A DNA stretch of 64,000 bases from Natronobacterium gregoryi SP2 (GCF_000230715.2 NC_019792.1:2480001-2544000); one strand, 5' to 3'; shown: positions 45,063 to 53,172, counted from the first letter of the stretch. The notes: generated by a model not told the origin, from the letters alone. Translations and numbers: made by a program.

Positions 45063-47726
45063 ATGACAGTGATTGACCTCGATTCGACCACCACCGCAGA
45101 CGAACTGACATCGGGACACACGTACGACATCTCAGTCACGCTCACCGGTGTCTACGATAACACCGACGAGCAGCATCCTCGCATGTCTCTCGCATTCGAG
45201 CAGGACAACGGCGAGCGGCGTTACATTACCCTGTGGAAGAACACGACACCCAAGGATGTCTTTACATACGACTACGCCACGGGCTCGACGTACATCTTCA
45301 CTAACATCGACTACGAAGTGAAGGACGGCTACGAGAATCTGACTGCAACATACCAGACGACCGTCGAGAACGCTACCGCTCAGGAAGTCGGGACGACTGA
45401 CGAGGACGAAACGTTCGCGGGCGGCGAGCCGCTCGACCATCACTTGGACGACGCGCTCAATGAGACGCCAGACGACGCGGAGACAGAGAGCGACTCAGGC
45501 CATGTGATGACCTCGTTCGCCTCCCGCGACCAACTCCCTGAGTGGACGCTGCATACGTATACGCTAACAGCCACAGACGGCGCAAAGACGGACACGGAGT
45601 ACGCGCGACGAACCCTCGCATACACGGTACGGCAGGAACTCTATACCGACCATGATGCGGCTCCGGTTGCAACTGACGGGCTAATGCTTCTCACGCCAGA
45701 GCCGCTCGGCGAGACCCCGCTTGACCTCGATTGCGGTGTCCGGGTCGAGGCGGACGAGACTCGGACACTCGATTACACCACGGCCAAAGACCGGTTACTC
45801 GCCCGCGAACTCGTCGAAGAGGGGCTCAAACGCTCCCTCTGGGATGACTACCTCGTTCGCGGCATCGATGAAGTCCTCTCAAAGGAGCCTGTGCTGACTT
45901 GCGATGAGTTCGACCTACATGAGCGGTATGACCTCTCTGTCGAAGTCGGTCACAGTGGGCGGGCGTACCTTCACATCAACTTCCGCCACCGGTTCGTACC
46001 GAAGCTGACGCTCGCAGACATCGATGATGACAACATCTATCCTGGGCTCCGGGTGAAGACGACGTATCGCCCCCGGCGAGGACATATCGTCTGGGGTCTG
46101 CGGGACGAGTGCGCCACCGACTCGCTCAACACGCTGGGAAACCAGTCCGTCGTTGCATACCACCGCAACAATCAGACACCTATTAACACTGACCTCCTCG
46201 ACGCTATCGAGGCCGCTGACCGGCGAGTCGTCGAAACCCGACGTCAAGGGCACGGCGATGATGCTGTCTCATTCCCCCAAGAACTGCTTGCGGTCGAACC
46301 GAATACGCACCAAATTAAGCAGTTCGCCTCCGACGGATTCCACCAACAGGCCCGCTCAAAGACGCGTCTCTCGGCCTCCCGCTGCAGCGAGAAAGCGCAA
46401 GCGTTCGCCGAGCGGCTTGACCCGGTGCGTCTCAATGGGTCCACGGTAGAGTTCTCCTCGGAGTTTTTCACCGGGAACAACGAGCAGCAACTGCGCCTCC
46501 TCTACGAGAACGGTGAGTCGGTTCTGACGTTCCGCGACGGGGCGCGTGGTGCGCACCCCGACGAGACATTCTCGAAAGGTATCGTCAATCCACCAGAGTC
46601 GTTCGAGGTGGCCGTAGTACTGCCCGAGCAGCAGGCAGATACCTGCAAAGCGCAGTGGGACACGATGGCTGACCTCCTCAACCAAGCTGGCGCGCCACCG
46701 ACACGGAGCGAGACCGTCCAATATGATGCGTTCTCCTCGCCAGAGAGCATCAGCCTCAATGTGGCTGGAGCCATCGACCCTAGCGAGGTAGACGCGGCAT
46801 TCGTCGTACTGCCGCCGGACCAAGAAGGATTCGCAGACCTCGCCAGTCCGACAGAGACGTACGACGAGCTGAAGAAGGCGCTTGCCAACATGGGCATTTA
46901 CAGCCAGATGGCGTACTTCGACCGGTTCCGCGACGCGAAAATATTCTATACTCGTAACGTGGCACTCGGGCTGCTGGCAGCCGCTGGCGGCGTCGCATTC
47001 ACAACCGAACATGCGATGCCTGGGGACGCAGATATGTTCATTGGGATTGATGTCTCTCGGAGCTACCCCGAGGACGGTGCCAGCGGCCAGATAAACATTG
47101 CCGCGACGGCGACCGCCGTCTACAAGGATGGAACTATCCTCGGCCACTCGTCCACCCGACCGCAGCTCGGGGAGAAACTACAGTCGACGGATGTTCGTGA
47201 CATTATGAAGAATGCCATCCTCGGCTACCAGCAGGTGACCGGTGAGTCGCCGACCCATATCGTCATCCACCGTGATGGCTTCATGAACGAAGACCTCGAC
47301 CCCGCCACGGAATTCCTCAACGAACAAGGCGTCGAGTACGACATCGTCGAAATCCGCAAGCAGCCCCAGACACGCCTGCTGGCAGTCTCCGATGTGCAGT
47401 ACGATACGCCTGTGAAGAGCATCGCCGCTATCAACCAGAACGAGCCACGGGCAACGGTCGCCACCTTCGGCGCACCCGAATACTTAGCGACACGCGATGG
47501 AGGCGGCCTTCCCCGCCCAATCCAAATTGAACGAGTCGCCGGCGAAACCGACATCGAGACGCTCACTCGCCAAGTCTATCTGCTCTCCCAGTCGCATATC
47601 CAGGTCCATAACTCGACTGCGCGCCTACCCATCACCACCGCATACGCCGACCAGGCAAGTACTCACGCGACCAAGGGTTACCTCGTCCAGACCGGAGCGT
47701 TCGAGTCTAATGTCGGATTCCTCTAA
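45063..47726 (+). CDS. ago: Long prokaryotic Argonaute (NgAgo)
   Basis: This 887-residue protein is recognised as N. gregoryi Argonaute. Its N-terminal ~105 residues resemble a single-strand-DNA-binding OB fold (RepA-like), then comes an acidic linker to ~150, which is unlike most pAgos. N and PAZ regions follow (about 150-430), MID (about 480-640) and PIWI (640-887). The catalytic residues are all present: D663 (IGIDVSR), E704 (QLGEKLQ), D738 (IHRDGF) and D863 (AYADQA). pAgos use small guides to cut or interfere with invading nucleic acid. The 2016 genome-editing claim for this protein was retracted; later reports of nicking and of a role for the OB domain are debated. It is convergent with the regulator at 47762. 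Confidence 0.97.
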   Translation: MTVIDLDSTTTADELTSGHTYDISVTLTGVYDNTDEQHPRMSLAFEQDNGERRYITLWKNTTPKDVFTYDYATGSTYIFTNIDYEVKDGYENLTATYQTTVENATAQEVGTTDEDETFAGGEPLDHHLDDALNETPDDAETESDSGHVMTSFASRDQLPEWTLHTYTLTATDGAKTDTEYARRTLAYTVRQELYTDHDAAPVATDGLMLLTPEPLGETPLDLDCGVRVEADETRTLDYTTAKDRLLARELVEEGLKRSLWDDYLVRGIDEVLSKEPVLTCDEFDLHERYDLSVEVGHSGRAYLHINFRHRFVPKLTLADIDDDNIYPGLRVKTTYRPRRGHIVWGLRDECATDSLNTLGNQSVVAYHRNNQTPINTDLLDAIEAADRRVVETRRQGHGDDAVSFPQELLAVEPNTHQIKQFASDGFHQQARSKTRLSASRCSEKAQAFAERLDPVRLNGSTVEFSSEFFTGNNEQQLRLLYENGESVLTFRDGARGAHPDETFSKGIVNPPESFEVAVVLPEQQADTCKAQWDTMADLLNQAGAPPTRSETVQYDAFSSPESISLNVAGAIDPSEVDAAFVVLPPDQEGFADLASPTETYDELKKALANMGIYSQMAYFDRFRDAKIFYTRNVALGLLAAAGGVAFTTEHAMPGDADMFIGIDVSRSYPEDGASGQINIAATATAVYKDGTILGHSSTRPQLGEKLQSTDVRDIMKNAILGYQQVTGESPTHIVIHRDGFMNEDLDPATEFLNEQGVEYDIVEIRKQPQTRLLAVSDVQYDTPVKSIAAINQNEPRATVATFGAPEYLATRDGGGLPRPIQIERVAGETDIETLTRQVYLLSQSHIQVHNSTARLPITTAYADQASTHATKGYLVQTGAFESNVGFL

Positions 47727-47761
47727 CCACTAGTAATATTGAGAGTATACTCACTGGTCTA

Positions 47762-48199
47762 CTACTCGGTACGAGATGTGTGCAATGGCCGTGATGTGTA
47801 TCGTTCACGTACGTCCGTAGCCTCCTCGACGAGTCCAAGTCGATACTCTGCGAGGTCCTGCTCTCGACCCTCCAGAGCGTCCATCTGCTCCTGTAGCTCA
47901 TCTCGCAGCTCGTCCAGCCCCTGGCGGCCGTGCTCGTCGAGTAGTTCGCGGAGCACCTGCATCCGCATGTAGAGCGGGTCCGGCGAGTACATCGTTGCTC
48001 CCTCGTTGTCGCTCTCCAAGAGGACGTTTAGCTCGACGAGGCGCTTGAGGTGGTCAAGTGCCATGTTCTCCGACACGTAGGCTTCGTCTGCGATGTATGA
48101 CGCGGTCCGCGGCTGGGAAACGGTAGTCGCAATCGACCACACTCGGTCAAACGCGCTCGTATGTTCCCTCCACGCTTCGACTCCAGGGGCGTCGGCCAT
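47762..48199 (-). CDS. DUF7342 HTH regulator
   Basis: This 145-residue protein starts MADAPGVEAWREHTSAFDR, the pattern of the haloarchaeal DUF7342 family. A winged helix lies at about 30-75 (TASYIADEAYVSENMALDHLKRLVEL). The C-terminal half is a coiled coil (RELLDEHGRQGLDELRDELQ). It ends 36 bases from the Argonaute stop in convergent orientation, so it may or may not govern that operon. The name is from memory. Confidence 0.72.
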   Translation of the reverse strand: MADAPGVEAWREHTSAFDRVWSIATTVSQPRTASYIADEAYVSENMALDHLKRLVELNVLLESDNEGATMYSPDPLYMRMQVLRELLDEHGRQGLDELRDELQEQMDALEGREQDLAEYRLGLVEEATDVRERYTSRPLHTSRTE

Positions 48200-48323
48200 G
48201 CTGGTACATCGTGGCGTGTCAATATCTATCCTGGGTCAGCGGCAGGCGAGGGCCTCCCAGGCACTGGAGCTGGCCAGCAGGCTGGGCATCCCAGTACTGG
48301 ACGACATCAGGAAAATGTGATTG

Positions 48324-48491
48324 TCACTTGGTACGAAATGTGGGTTCAGTCGTCTGCGTTGGGGCGAAGCGGTCAACGTAGCAGTCCTTGCCGAGCCCGC
48401 GCCCCGACGACCCTAGACAGTTCTGCAATGGAATGTATTTCATCATCCCGCAGTCAAGGCAGCGCGTCCAGATGTAGCCGTCGAGTTTCAT
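48324..48491 (-). CDS. 55-residue cysteine-containing protein coupled to recombinase
   Basis: This is a 55-codon frame starting MKLDGYIWTRCLDCGMMKYI, with its ATG overlapping the stop of the serine recombinase (ATGA). Cys11 and Cys14 (CLDC) and Cys25 and Cys37 could hold a zinc ion. It is too short for ordinary ORF calling but the coupling and cysteines support it. It stops at TGA 48324-48326. Function unknown. Confidence 0.55.
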   Translation of the reverse strand: MKLDGYIWTRCLDCGMMKYIPLQNCLGSSGRGLGKDCYVDRFAPTQTTEPTFRTK

Positions 48492-49201
48492 GCGCTCTCA
48501 CCGGGGTCGCCTCGGTCGATTGTCGTGGTCAGGTAGAGGTCTTTACGTTCGAGGATGTTCGGGATGGTTCGTCGAGGAACACCCGTGTGGCGCGCGGTCT
48601 TCCGGTGGCTCCAGCCGAGTTCCTCGACCGCCTCGATGGCCTCGCGGGCGTTGCTAAATTCATCGGTCGGCTGGAGATACCCTTCATCGTCGGTGGTGAA
48701 ACCGTACGGGGGGCGCGTCGTACACTTGCCGGCCTGCTCGGCCGCCCGGAGTCCTTCGAGGGTGTTCTCCTTCACCTTCTTCGCCTTGATTTCTGCAGCG
48801 AGTGAGAGTCCAAACATCGTCGACTTGAACGCGATGTCGAGTTCTTCGTCGGCGTCGACTTCGAGACCGTCATTCTTGATGTACAGGCCGCAGTCGTGGT
48901 CGTCGACGATTTCGTACACGGTATCGTGGATGTCTCGAATGTCGCGGCCGATGCGGCTGATTTCGCGCACGATGATGCTCTCAGCATCGCCGGCGCGAAC
49001 GCGTTCCATCATCTCACGGTACCCGGAGCGGTCGATGTTGGTGCCGGTCGACTTGTCGCGGAGGACATCGATGTCGTCCTCCGGGAACCCGAGCGAGTCG
49101 GTAGCGTAGTTCCAGAGGTTCTCTTCCTGGTGGGAGAGGTCTTGGTCCTCGGTACTGACCCGGGCGTAGATTAATGTTGATTTGGTGTCAGATTGGGCCA
49201 T
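48488..49201 (-). CDS. Serine recombinase / resolvase
   Basis: This 237-residue small serine recombinase starts at 49201 (MAQSDTKSTLIYARVSTEDQ). The serine in YARVSTEDQ (Ser16 here) is the nucleophile. RIGRDIRDI and the E helix ALRAAEQ-type segment follow. A C-terminal helix-turn-helix (WSHRKTARHTGVPRRTIPNIL) binds the site. An upstream in-frame start at 49327 has no family sequence. In this island it could resolve dimers or invert or transpose DNA. Upstream lies a short frame 22 bases away, downstream the 55-residue gene. Confidence 0.88.
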   Translation of the reverse strand: MAQSDTKSTLIYARVSTEDQDLSHQEENLWNYATDSLGFPEDDIDVLRDKSTGTNIDRSGYREMMERVRAGDAESIIVREISRIGRDIRDIHDTVYEIVDDHDCGLYIKNDGLEVDADEELDIAFKSTMFGLSLAAEIKAKKVKENTLEGLRAAEQAGKCTTRPPYGFTTDDEGYLQPTDEFSNAREAIEAVEELGWSHRKTARHTGVPRRTIPNILERKDLYLTTTIDRGDPGESA

Positions 49202-49223
49202 ATTCTGCCCACGTAGTATGTCC

Positions 49224-49403
49224 CTATATACCCTGGGGGGTTTTCGCCAGTCTGGCGAGATACGGTGGGTTATCGCCCGTAAAGATGTAGCACGGTTCTT
49301 CGACCTTGTGCCCGAGTTCGCGGGCACCGGCGCGTAGTACTACCTGCGTGGGTACACGTTGTGCAACATCCGGGGGCGAGAGAAGTGCCGATTTCCTGAA
49401 CAC
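49224..49403 (-). CDS. Short unlabelled frame upstream of resolvase
   Basis: A GTG-started frame of 59 residues (from FRKSALLSPPDVAQ onwards, ending ...KTPQGI) with protein-like composition ends 22 bases before the resolvase ATG. It includes the stretch ARELGHKVEEPCYIFTGD. The frame stays open another 11 codons upstream to a stop, so it may be the end of a larger broken gene. No family is recognised. Confidence 0.38.
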   Translation of the reverse strand: MFRKSALLSPPDVAQRVPTQVVLRAGARELGHKVEEPCYIFTGDNPPYLARLAKTPQGI

Positions 49404-49498
49404 GTAATCCAGCGTGCGAGCAGGAACGGCCGATTATGGTTCTTGCCACAGTAGGCACTCACCGACTAATTTATGTTTGGAGAAATGAGACTCAAATT

Positions 49499-49645
49499 AT
49501 GGGACATGACCCAGACCGAACGAAGGATTGCCCTCTGTGTGGAACGCGCGGAAAACTGGACGAGAAGCAGAAGGTTCCTGGTGGCTCTGACTGGTACCAC
49601 TACGACTGTCCAAACGAGGACTGCGGGAACTCCTGGCGTACGTAA
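49499..49645 (+). CDS. Zinc-ribbon small protein
   Basis: A 48-residue protein starting MGHDPDRTKDCPLCG carries two cysteine pairs (CPLC and CPNEDC) with about 21 residues between them, typical of a zinc ribbon. It ends NSWRT. It comes just before another small acidic frame. Likely nucleic acid or protein binding, role unknown. Confidence 0.6.
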   Translation: MGHDPDRTKDCPLCGTRGKLDEKQKVPGGSDWYHYDCPNEDCGNSWRT

Positions 49646-49672
49646 ATCGGCGAGCGCGTACAACAAAGCGAT

Positions 49673-49792
49673 ATGTGCGAGGACTGCGAGCTGGAGACGG
49701 TCTCGACGGACAAGGACAACTGGGGTGAAGAGGCGTTCCCCGATGCGGAGACCGCGATGTTTGGCGACCTCGACGACGGGGAGGATGAGTGA
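49673..49792 (+). CDS. Small acidic protein with CxxC
   Basis: A 39-residue frame starts MCEDCELETVSTDKDNWGEE and ends in an acidic tail (GDLDDGEDE). The CEDC pair near the start could bind metal. It lies 27 bases after the zinc-ribbon gene, so both may be co-expressed. Too short for a family call. Confidence 0.5.
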   Translation: MCEDCELETVSTDKDNWGEEAFPDAETAMFGDLDDGEDE

Positions 49793-49801
49793 GTCCGCGC
49801 G

Positions 49802-49951
49802 TCAGCTGCGCTCTCGCCACCGCTGCTTAATTCGTCGGTAGACCGACCAGCGCCATTCGAGTACACCGTTTGAGCGTATGTGGGCATTCTCCAGCGGGTC
49901 GGGCCGGTCGCTGCTGTGGTCCGTACGCGATTCCACATTATCGTCGCCCAT
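49802..49951 (-). CDS. Small basic-ended protein
   Basis: A 49-residue frame from ATG 49951 (MGDDNVESRTDHSSDRPD) runs four bases after the stop of the winged-helix gene and ends with a basic VYRRIKQRWRERS segment that could contact nucleic acid. A longer start at 49993 overlaps that gene. The pairing with the regulator is the main support. Confidence 0.4.
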   Translation of the reverse strand: MGDDNVESRTDHSSDRPDPLENAHIRSNGVLEWRWSVYRRIKQRWRERS

Positions 49952-49955
49952 CAGC

Positions 49956-50228
49956 CTACTGGCGTGACTGGTCGATTGTTTCTTCTGAGACATTCAAAAG
50001 CATCTTGCCCTTCCATCCCAGCCGCCAGATACCGGACTGCTCGCTCTCGCGTTCGAGCCACCCGTCTTCTTCGAGGGCATTGAGCGTCCGCCGGACGGTC
50101 TGTCGTTGGCTCTCGGATAGGTCTAACTTGTCGAGAAGGTCGGCGGTCTTGAACTTCCCGCGGGCGACGAGCTCTTCGAGCGCAGCGTTCCAGACCTCGT
50201 CTCTGAGCGTCTTCACTTCAGGTGACAT
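49956..50228 (-). CDS. Winged-helix regulator, paralogue A
   Basis: A 90-residue protein starts MSPEVKTLRDEVWNAALEE and has a winged helix (RQTVRRTLNALEEDGWLERE, then SGIWRLGWKGKM). It aligns with the protein at 57040-57342 along most of its length, including DEVW and the C-terminal WK-MKL end. It lies 73 bases from the octamer repeat, on the opposite side from the 50461 gene, so it is the natural candidate to bind there. Confidence 0.7.
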   Translation of the reverse strand: MSPEVKTLRDEVWNAALEELVARGKFKTADLLDKLDLSESQRQTVRRTLNALEEDGWLERESEQSGIWRLGWKGKMLLNVSEETIDQSRQ

Positions 50229-50300
50229 ACTGATAACCACGAGAGAACCTCCACATATAGCCTGGCGTCTCCCCAGGTGTGCTCCTCTTTCTCCTCGGTG

Positions 50301-50404
50301 TGACCGTCTGACCGTGTGCCCGTCTGCTCATGCGACCGCAGGGGCGGCCGGTCAGAAGACAACGTGAACACGTGACCGAGTCCCCGTGCGGTCATGTGAA
50401 CATG
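50301..50404. repeat. Thirteen phased degenerate 8-bp repeats
   Basis: The stretch splits exactly into 13 octamers with no gaps. The units on the right half read like nnGGTCAn or nnGAACAn; those on the left half are the reverse complement (TGACCGTC, TGACCGTG, TGCCCGTC). The array is therefore a palindrome centred near 50341. It fills the gap between the winged-helix gene (start 50228) and the 50461 gene, whose TATA-like box ATATATATG lies just right of it. It shares its core GGTCATsTGAACAy with the second array at 52416-52511. Function as operator or iteron is inferred. Confidence 0.7.
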
Positions 50405-50460
50405 TTGATATATATGCCGCTTCCCTCGACCATAAGGTAGACCCGCGCGACGACGCCTGT

Positions 50461-50703
50461 ATGGTCGACATTAAATTGAGTGAGGTCGACAACATCGACA
50501 AGCTCCGGGACAATTACCAGAACTTAGACGTGAGCGAGGAACAGCCATTCGAAGCGTGGGCGCAACAGAAGCTCCATGCTGAAATTGAGAGAGTAGGGGT
50601 TCGAGAGCCTGTTGAAACATGGGCGATGAAAACTCTGCGGAGAGACATCAGGGAGGAGGAAATGATGGAGAGTTTAGCATCGTTGGCAGACAGAGTGCAT
50701 TGA
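50461..50703 (+). CDS. Small helical protein with repeated EAWA/ETWA unit
   Basis: An 80-residue acidic protein starts MVDIKLSEVDNIDKLRDNYQN. It carries an internal repeat: EEQPFEAWAQQKLHAEIERV and VREPVETWAMKTLRRDIREE are two similar helical units. I chose the ATG at 50461 since an AT-rich box at 50406-50413 lies about 50 bases before it. An earlier start would overlap the octamer array. No family is recognised. Confidence 0.55.
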   Translation: MVDIKLSEVDNIDKLRDNYQNLDVSEEQPFEAWAQQKLHAEIERVGVREPVETWAMKTLRRDIREEEMMESLASLADRVH

Positions 50704-50795
50704 GCCACTCCTCGACCAGAACGAACTGCTCGGCTTCGCCATCCCACTCGACAGCTGCCTCGGGTGTTGACCGATGTCACGGGGCGCGTAGGTAA

Positions 50796-51101
50796 TTATA
50801 GGACATCATCTGCTCGTACAGTCTCGATAGCAGCCTCAATATCGTCTCGCGGGATGTCGCTGTCCCCGGCGAGGTGGTCGATGACTCCCTCGACCGACAG
50901 CCTGCCTACGCTGTTCTTCTGCCGGCCGAAGTTCTCGTCCTTGGTTGTGTAGTACCGGACGCCATCATAGGGGATGGCTTTGCTCGCGGTGAGTTCACCA
51001 TCCTCGGCGATGAGCTTCCACTCCCACTCGTCGCCACGGTCGAGCAAGACGTGTCTGGAGGGCTGTTCGTCGTTGGCCGTATCGATGGCTGACTGGGCCA
51101 T
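50796..51101 (-). CDS. Hypothetical acidic protein
   Basis: A 101-residue protein starts MAQSAIDTANDEQPSRHVLL. A possible beta domain (WKLIAEDGELTASKAIPYDG, VRYYTTKDENFG) precedes a helical end. No motif is seen. It is single, minus strand, with an AT-rich stretch upstream (51130-51160). It is probably an accessory gene of the element. Confidence 0.5.
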   Translation of the reverse strand: MAQSAIDTANDEQPSRHVLLDRGDEWEWKLIAEDGELTASKAIPYDGVRYYTTKDENFGRQKNSVGRLSVEGVIDHLAGDSDIPRDDIEAAIETVRADDVL

Positions 51102-51168
51102 GCCCTCATATACGCGGTGGTACCCTAATGGTATTAAAAATGGTACTTTTATATAGGGAACGAATCCC

Positions 51169-51531
51169 CTATGCGGTCGCTTGCTCCAACTCGTGGAGTA
51201 CGGCCCACTCTAAGCCGGCGGCGAGCGAGAGGTACGCCCAGCCGTGCCAGAACTCGAACTCGCCTGCGTCGTCGAGGTACGACTGGACGTGGTCATTGGC
51301 GTCCCCATCGTAGAACGCATCCGAGTACTCCTGCTGCAGCTCGTCAATCTCCCGGAGAACATCGCTGGTAGAGTGCTTGAGGAGATATTGGTCATGGGTC
51401 ATCTCGTGGACCACATCGTCGACCGAGCCCCCAGACTCCTCTGCCCGCTGAAGAGCGAGTTGGGCGAACTCCTCGACCCGTTCCTCCATCGAATCGGCGG
51501 TCATGATTGCTTCCCACTCCTCGTTGTACAT
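51169..51531 (-). CDS. Hypothetical acidic helical protein
   Basis: A 120-residue protein counted from the ATG at 51531 (MYNEEWEAIM) because a TTTATA box (51558-51563 on the other strand) about 25 bases upstream makes a leaderless start. An upstream TTG start is possible but less likely. It is helical, acidic and has HDQYLLKHSTSD and a WHGWAYL segment near its end. No family is recognised. Confidence 0.55.
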   Translation of the reverse strand: MYNEEWEAIMTADSMEERVEEFAQLALQRAEESGGSVDDVVHEMTHDQYLLKHSTSDVLREIDELQQEYSDAFYDGDANDHVQSYLDDAGEFEFWHGWAYLSLAAGLEWAVLHELEQATA

Positions 51532-51669
51532 CGTATCTCGTATCAAGGTAGCACTGTTGTATAAACCTTCAATTGAATCCCCCTGGTGATAGTTATCGGT
51601 CGAGGGGAGTAAAGCAGACGGAGAGCGGATAGGCAGCGTTACCCCCCGCCAAAGGCGGTCGTGAGGGGA

Positions 51670-52215
51670 TTACCCTGCTTCATCCCGGACTTCCCAGACC
51701 GCCTCCCATGCCGAGTTGCGGAATTCCTTGGCCTCGGCGATGAGGCGCTCAGACTTGTCGACGAGGTCATCGTACTGCTCCTCGTACCGCTTGAGGGTCT
51801 GCCTCGTCGGGCGGTCGTCGATGCGCTGGCTCTCCCGTTCAATGCGCTCCTGCAGACTCGCTACTGTCTCCTCCAGGTCCTCAATGCGCTGTGCGTTAGT
51901 TGAGACGGTTGGTTCGCCCGCGAATTCCGGGGGGAGTTCCTCCGCGAGCGCATCCTTGCCAAGGTCGGTGAGCTGGAACATCGTTGCCTCTCCACCCTGT
52001 TTGTGGGTCGTACCTGCGACCTCGACGAGGCCAGCCGGCACCAGGTTGTTCTCAAGACGGTGTCGCGCCTTGTTGCGAGCTCCCGGGTCTCTGTCGACAT
52101 CCCAACCCGCAACCCGCGCGAGGTCCTGCACACCTCGAACGCGACCACCCTTGAGACCGAGGATGATACGCTGCGAGTGAACGTCGATGTTCTGACCGTT
52201 GAAGGTGAACTTCAT
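51670..52215 (-). CDS. Winged-helix and coiled-coil protein
   Basis: A 181-residue protein starts MKFTFNGQNIDVHSQR. A winged-helix-like N-terminal half (VQDLARVAGWDVDRD...LEVAGTTHKQGG) precedes a long coiled coil (about 110-165, RIEDLEETVASLQERIERE). I took the start at 52215 because the preceding 17 codons look unlike protein. It is followed upstream by the second octamer array (52416-52511), about 200 bases away. Role likely in transcription or segregation. Confidence 0.65.
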   Translation of the reverse strand: MKFTFNGQNIDVHSQRIILGLKGGRVRGVQDLARVAGWDVDRDPGARNKARHRLENNLVPAGLVEVAGTTHKQGGEATMFQLTDLGKDALAEELPPEFAGEPTVSTNAQRIEDLEETVASLQERIERESQRIDDRPTRQTLKRYEEQYDDLVDKSERLIAEAKEFRNSAWEAVWEVRDEAG

Positions 52216-52415
52216 ATCGTTCCACAAGGGTAACGTAGTGCAAAAGTTTTGACACTTATTTAACACTCTCCGTCACCATTGTGCTACGCGCGCGTGGTGT
52301 CACACCGACGAATAGGGTCTGGTCCACGTAGGGATGGCCAGCGAGAACGAGAAGCAGGCGGACCTGTGGAGAGCGGGTAGCCGTGGGGCGCGCCCCATCC
52401 TCAGTAACATCAGGG

Positions 52416-52511
52416 GCAGGCACCCGGTCACGAGAACATTCAGGCGGATGGTCATCTGAACACGCGGGCACATGGTCTCCCGGGCAAGTGGGCGGCGAGA
52501 TGCTCACTCAT
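52416..52511. repeat. Twelve phased degenerate 8-bp repeats
   Basis: Units from 52416 fall into frame: gcaggcac, ccggtcac, gagaacat, tcaggcgg, atggtcat, ctgaacac, gcgggcac, atggtctc and so on. The spacing is constant at 8 bases for about 96 bp. The core ggtcatctgaacac (52450-52463) nearly matches that of the first array. It stands upstream of the coiled-coil gene, in a stretch without any clear gene. Confidence 0.6.
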
Positions 52512-52796
52512 GAGGAGCACTCCGAGAGTGAACAATCAATCACGTAGTAGGACAACGAGACAACCAAGCAGTAGGTCAACTAGTAATCTCTCGAGTATAC
52601 TGACTTCAGAGGGCTCTCTACGTACAAATACTGGAGAAGAGCACACAATTGGAAGAGAAGGAGGGCTCCTCAGGCAGAGTGACAATCTGAGTTGGAACAG
52701 TTGGAAACAGTGGGGGTCAGGTCCATGAAAACTGAAGGGTCAGGCCGAGGGAGGAATGCCGGTGACCCGGGAGAACACGAACGCGGGGCGAGTAAA
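52512..52796. other. Gene-poor stretch with AT-richer sequence
   Basis: Between the octamer array and the fragment at 52797 there is no convincing frame: two short plus-strand frames exist here but have low-complexity composition (RS/NS-rich or GGR-rich). AT content is above the rest of the island. No tRNA or repeat is seen. Confidence 0.4.
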
Positions 52797-53063
52797 TCAT
52801 ACCTGGCCCAAATCTTCGCACAGCGACATCAACAGGTTTCGGAGTCCGTAATCAAACTCATCGGCCGACTCCGCAGCAAGTTCCTCTGCCTCAGTGAGTC
52901 CGAGCGAGGCTCTGCATGGAGATTTTTTATTGAACTCATCATACTGGTCCCGGGCGTCAAGGTACAGACGGGTGAACTCCACGTCCGAGAGTAACCTGAG
53001 ACATCCGCGCCCCGAATTGTCACAGTCAATGTGGCCCCCGTCACGCTGACGAATTGAAGGGCG
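52797..53063 (-). pseudogene. Broken C-terminal gene fragment
   Basis: An 88-residue open frame with no good start contains GGHIDCDNSGRGCLRLLSDV, then EFTRLYLDARDQYDEFNKKS and an acidic helical end. It opens after a TAA at 53064 and has no upstream ATG with a protein-like N-terminus. Codon use and composition are gene-like, so it looks like the tail of a broken gene. Confidence 0.4.
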
Positions 53064-53172
53064 TTACCGCCACTCTCGTGACAGTAGTTTCTTAGGACCA
53101 AGGAAACTGCCCAAAGAGGTGCGACAGAGTTGCATGTTTCTGTCCTGTATCACATAACCCTTGAACTAGGCT

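Noticed and set aside
50301-52511. CRISPR array
   Set aside because: The octamers are degenerate, contiguous and without spacers; no cas genes are present. Nothing in the window has the repeat-spacer pattern.
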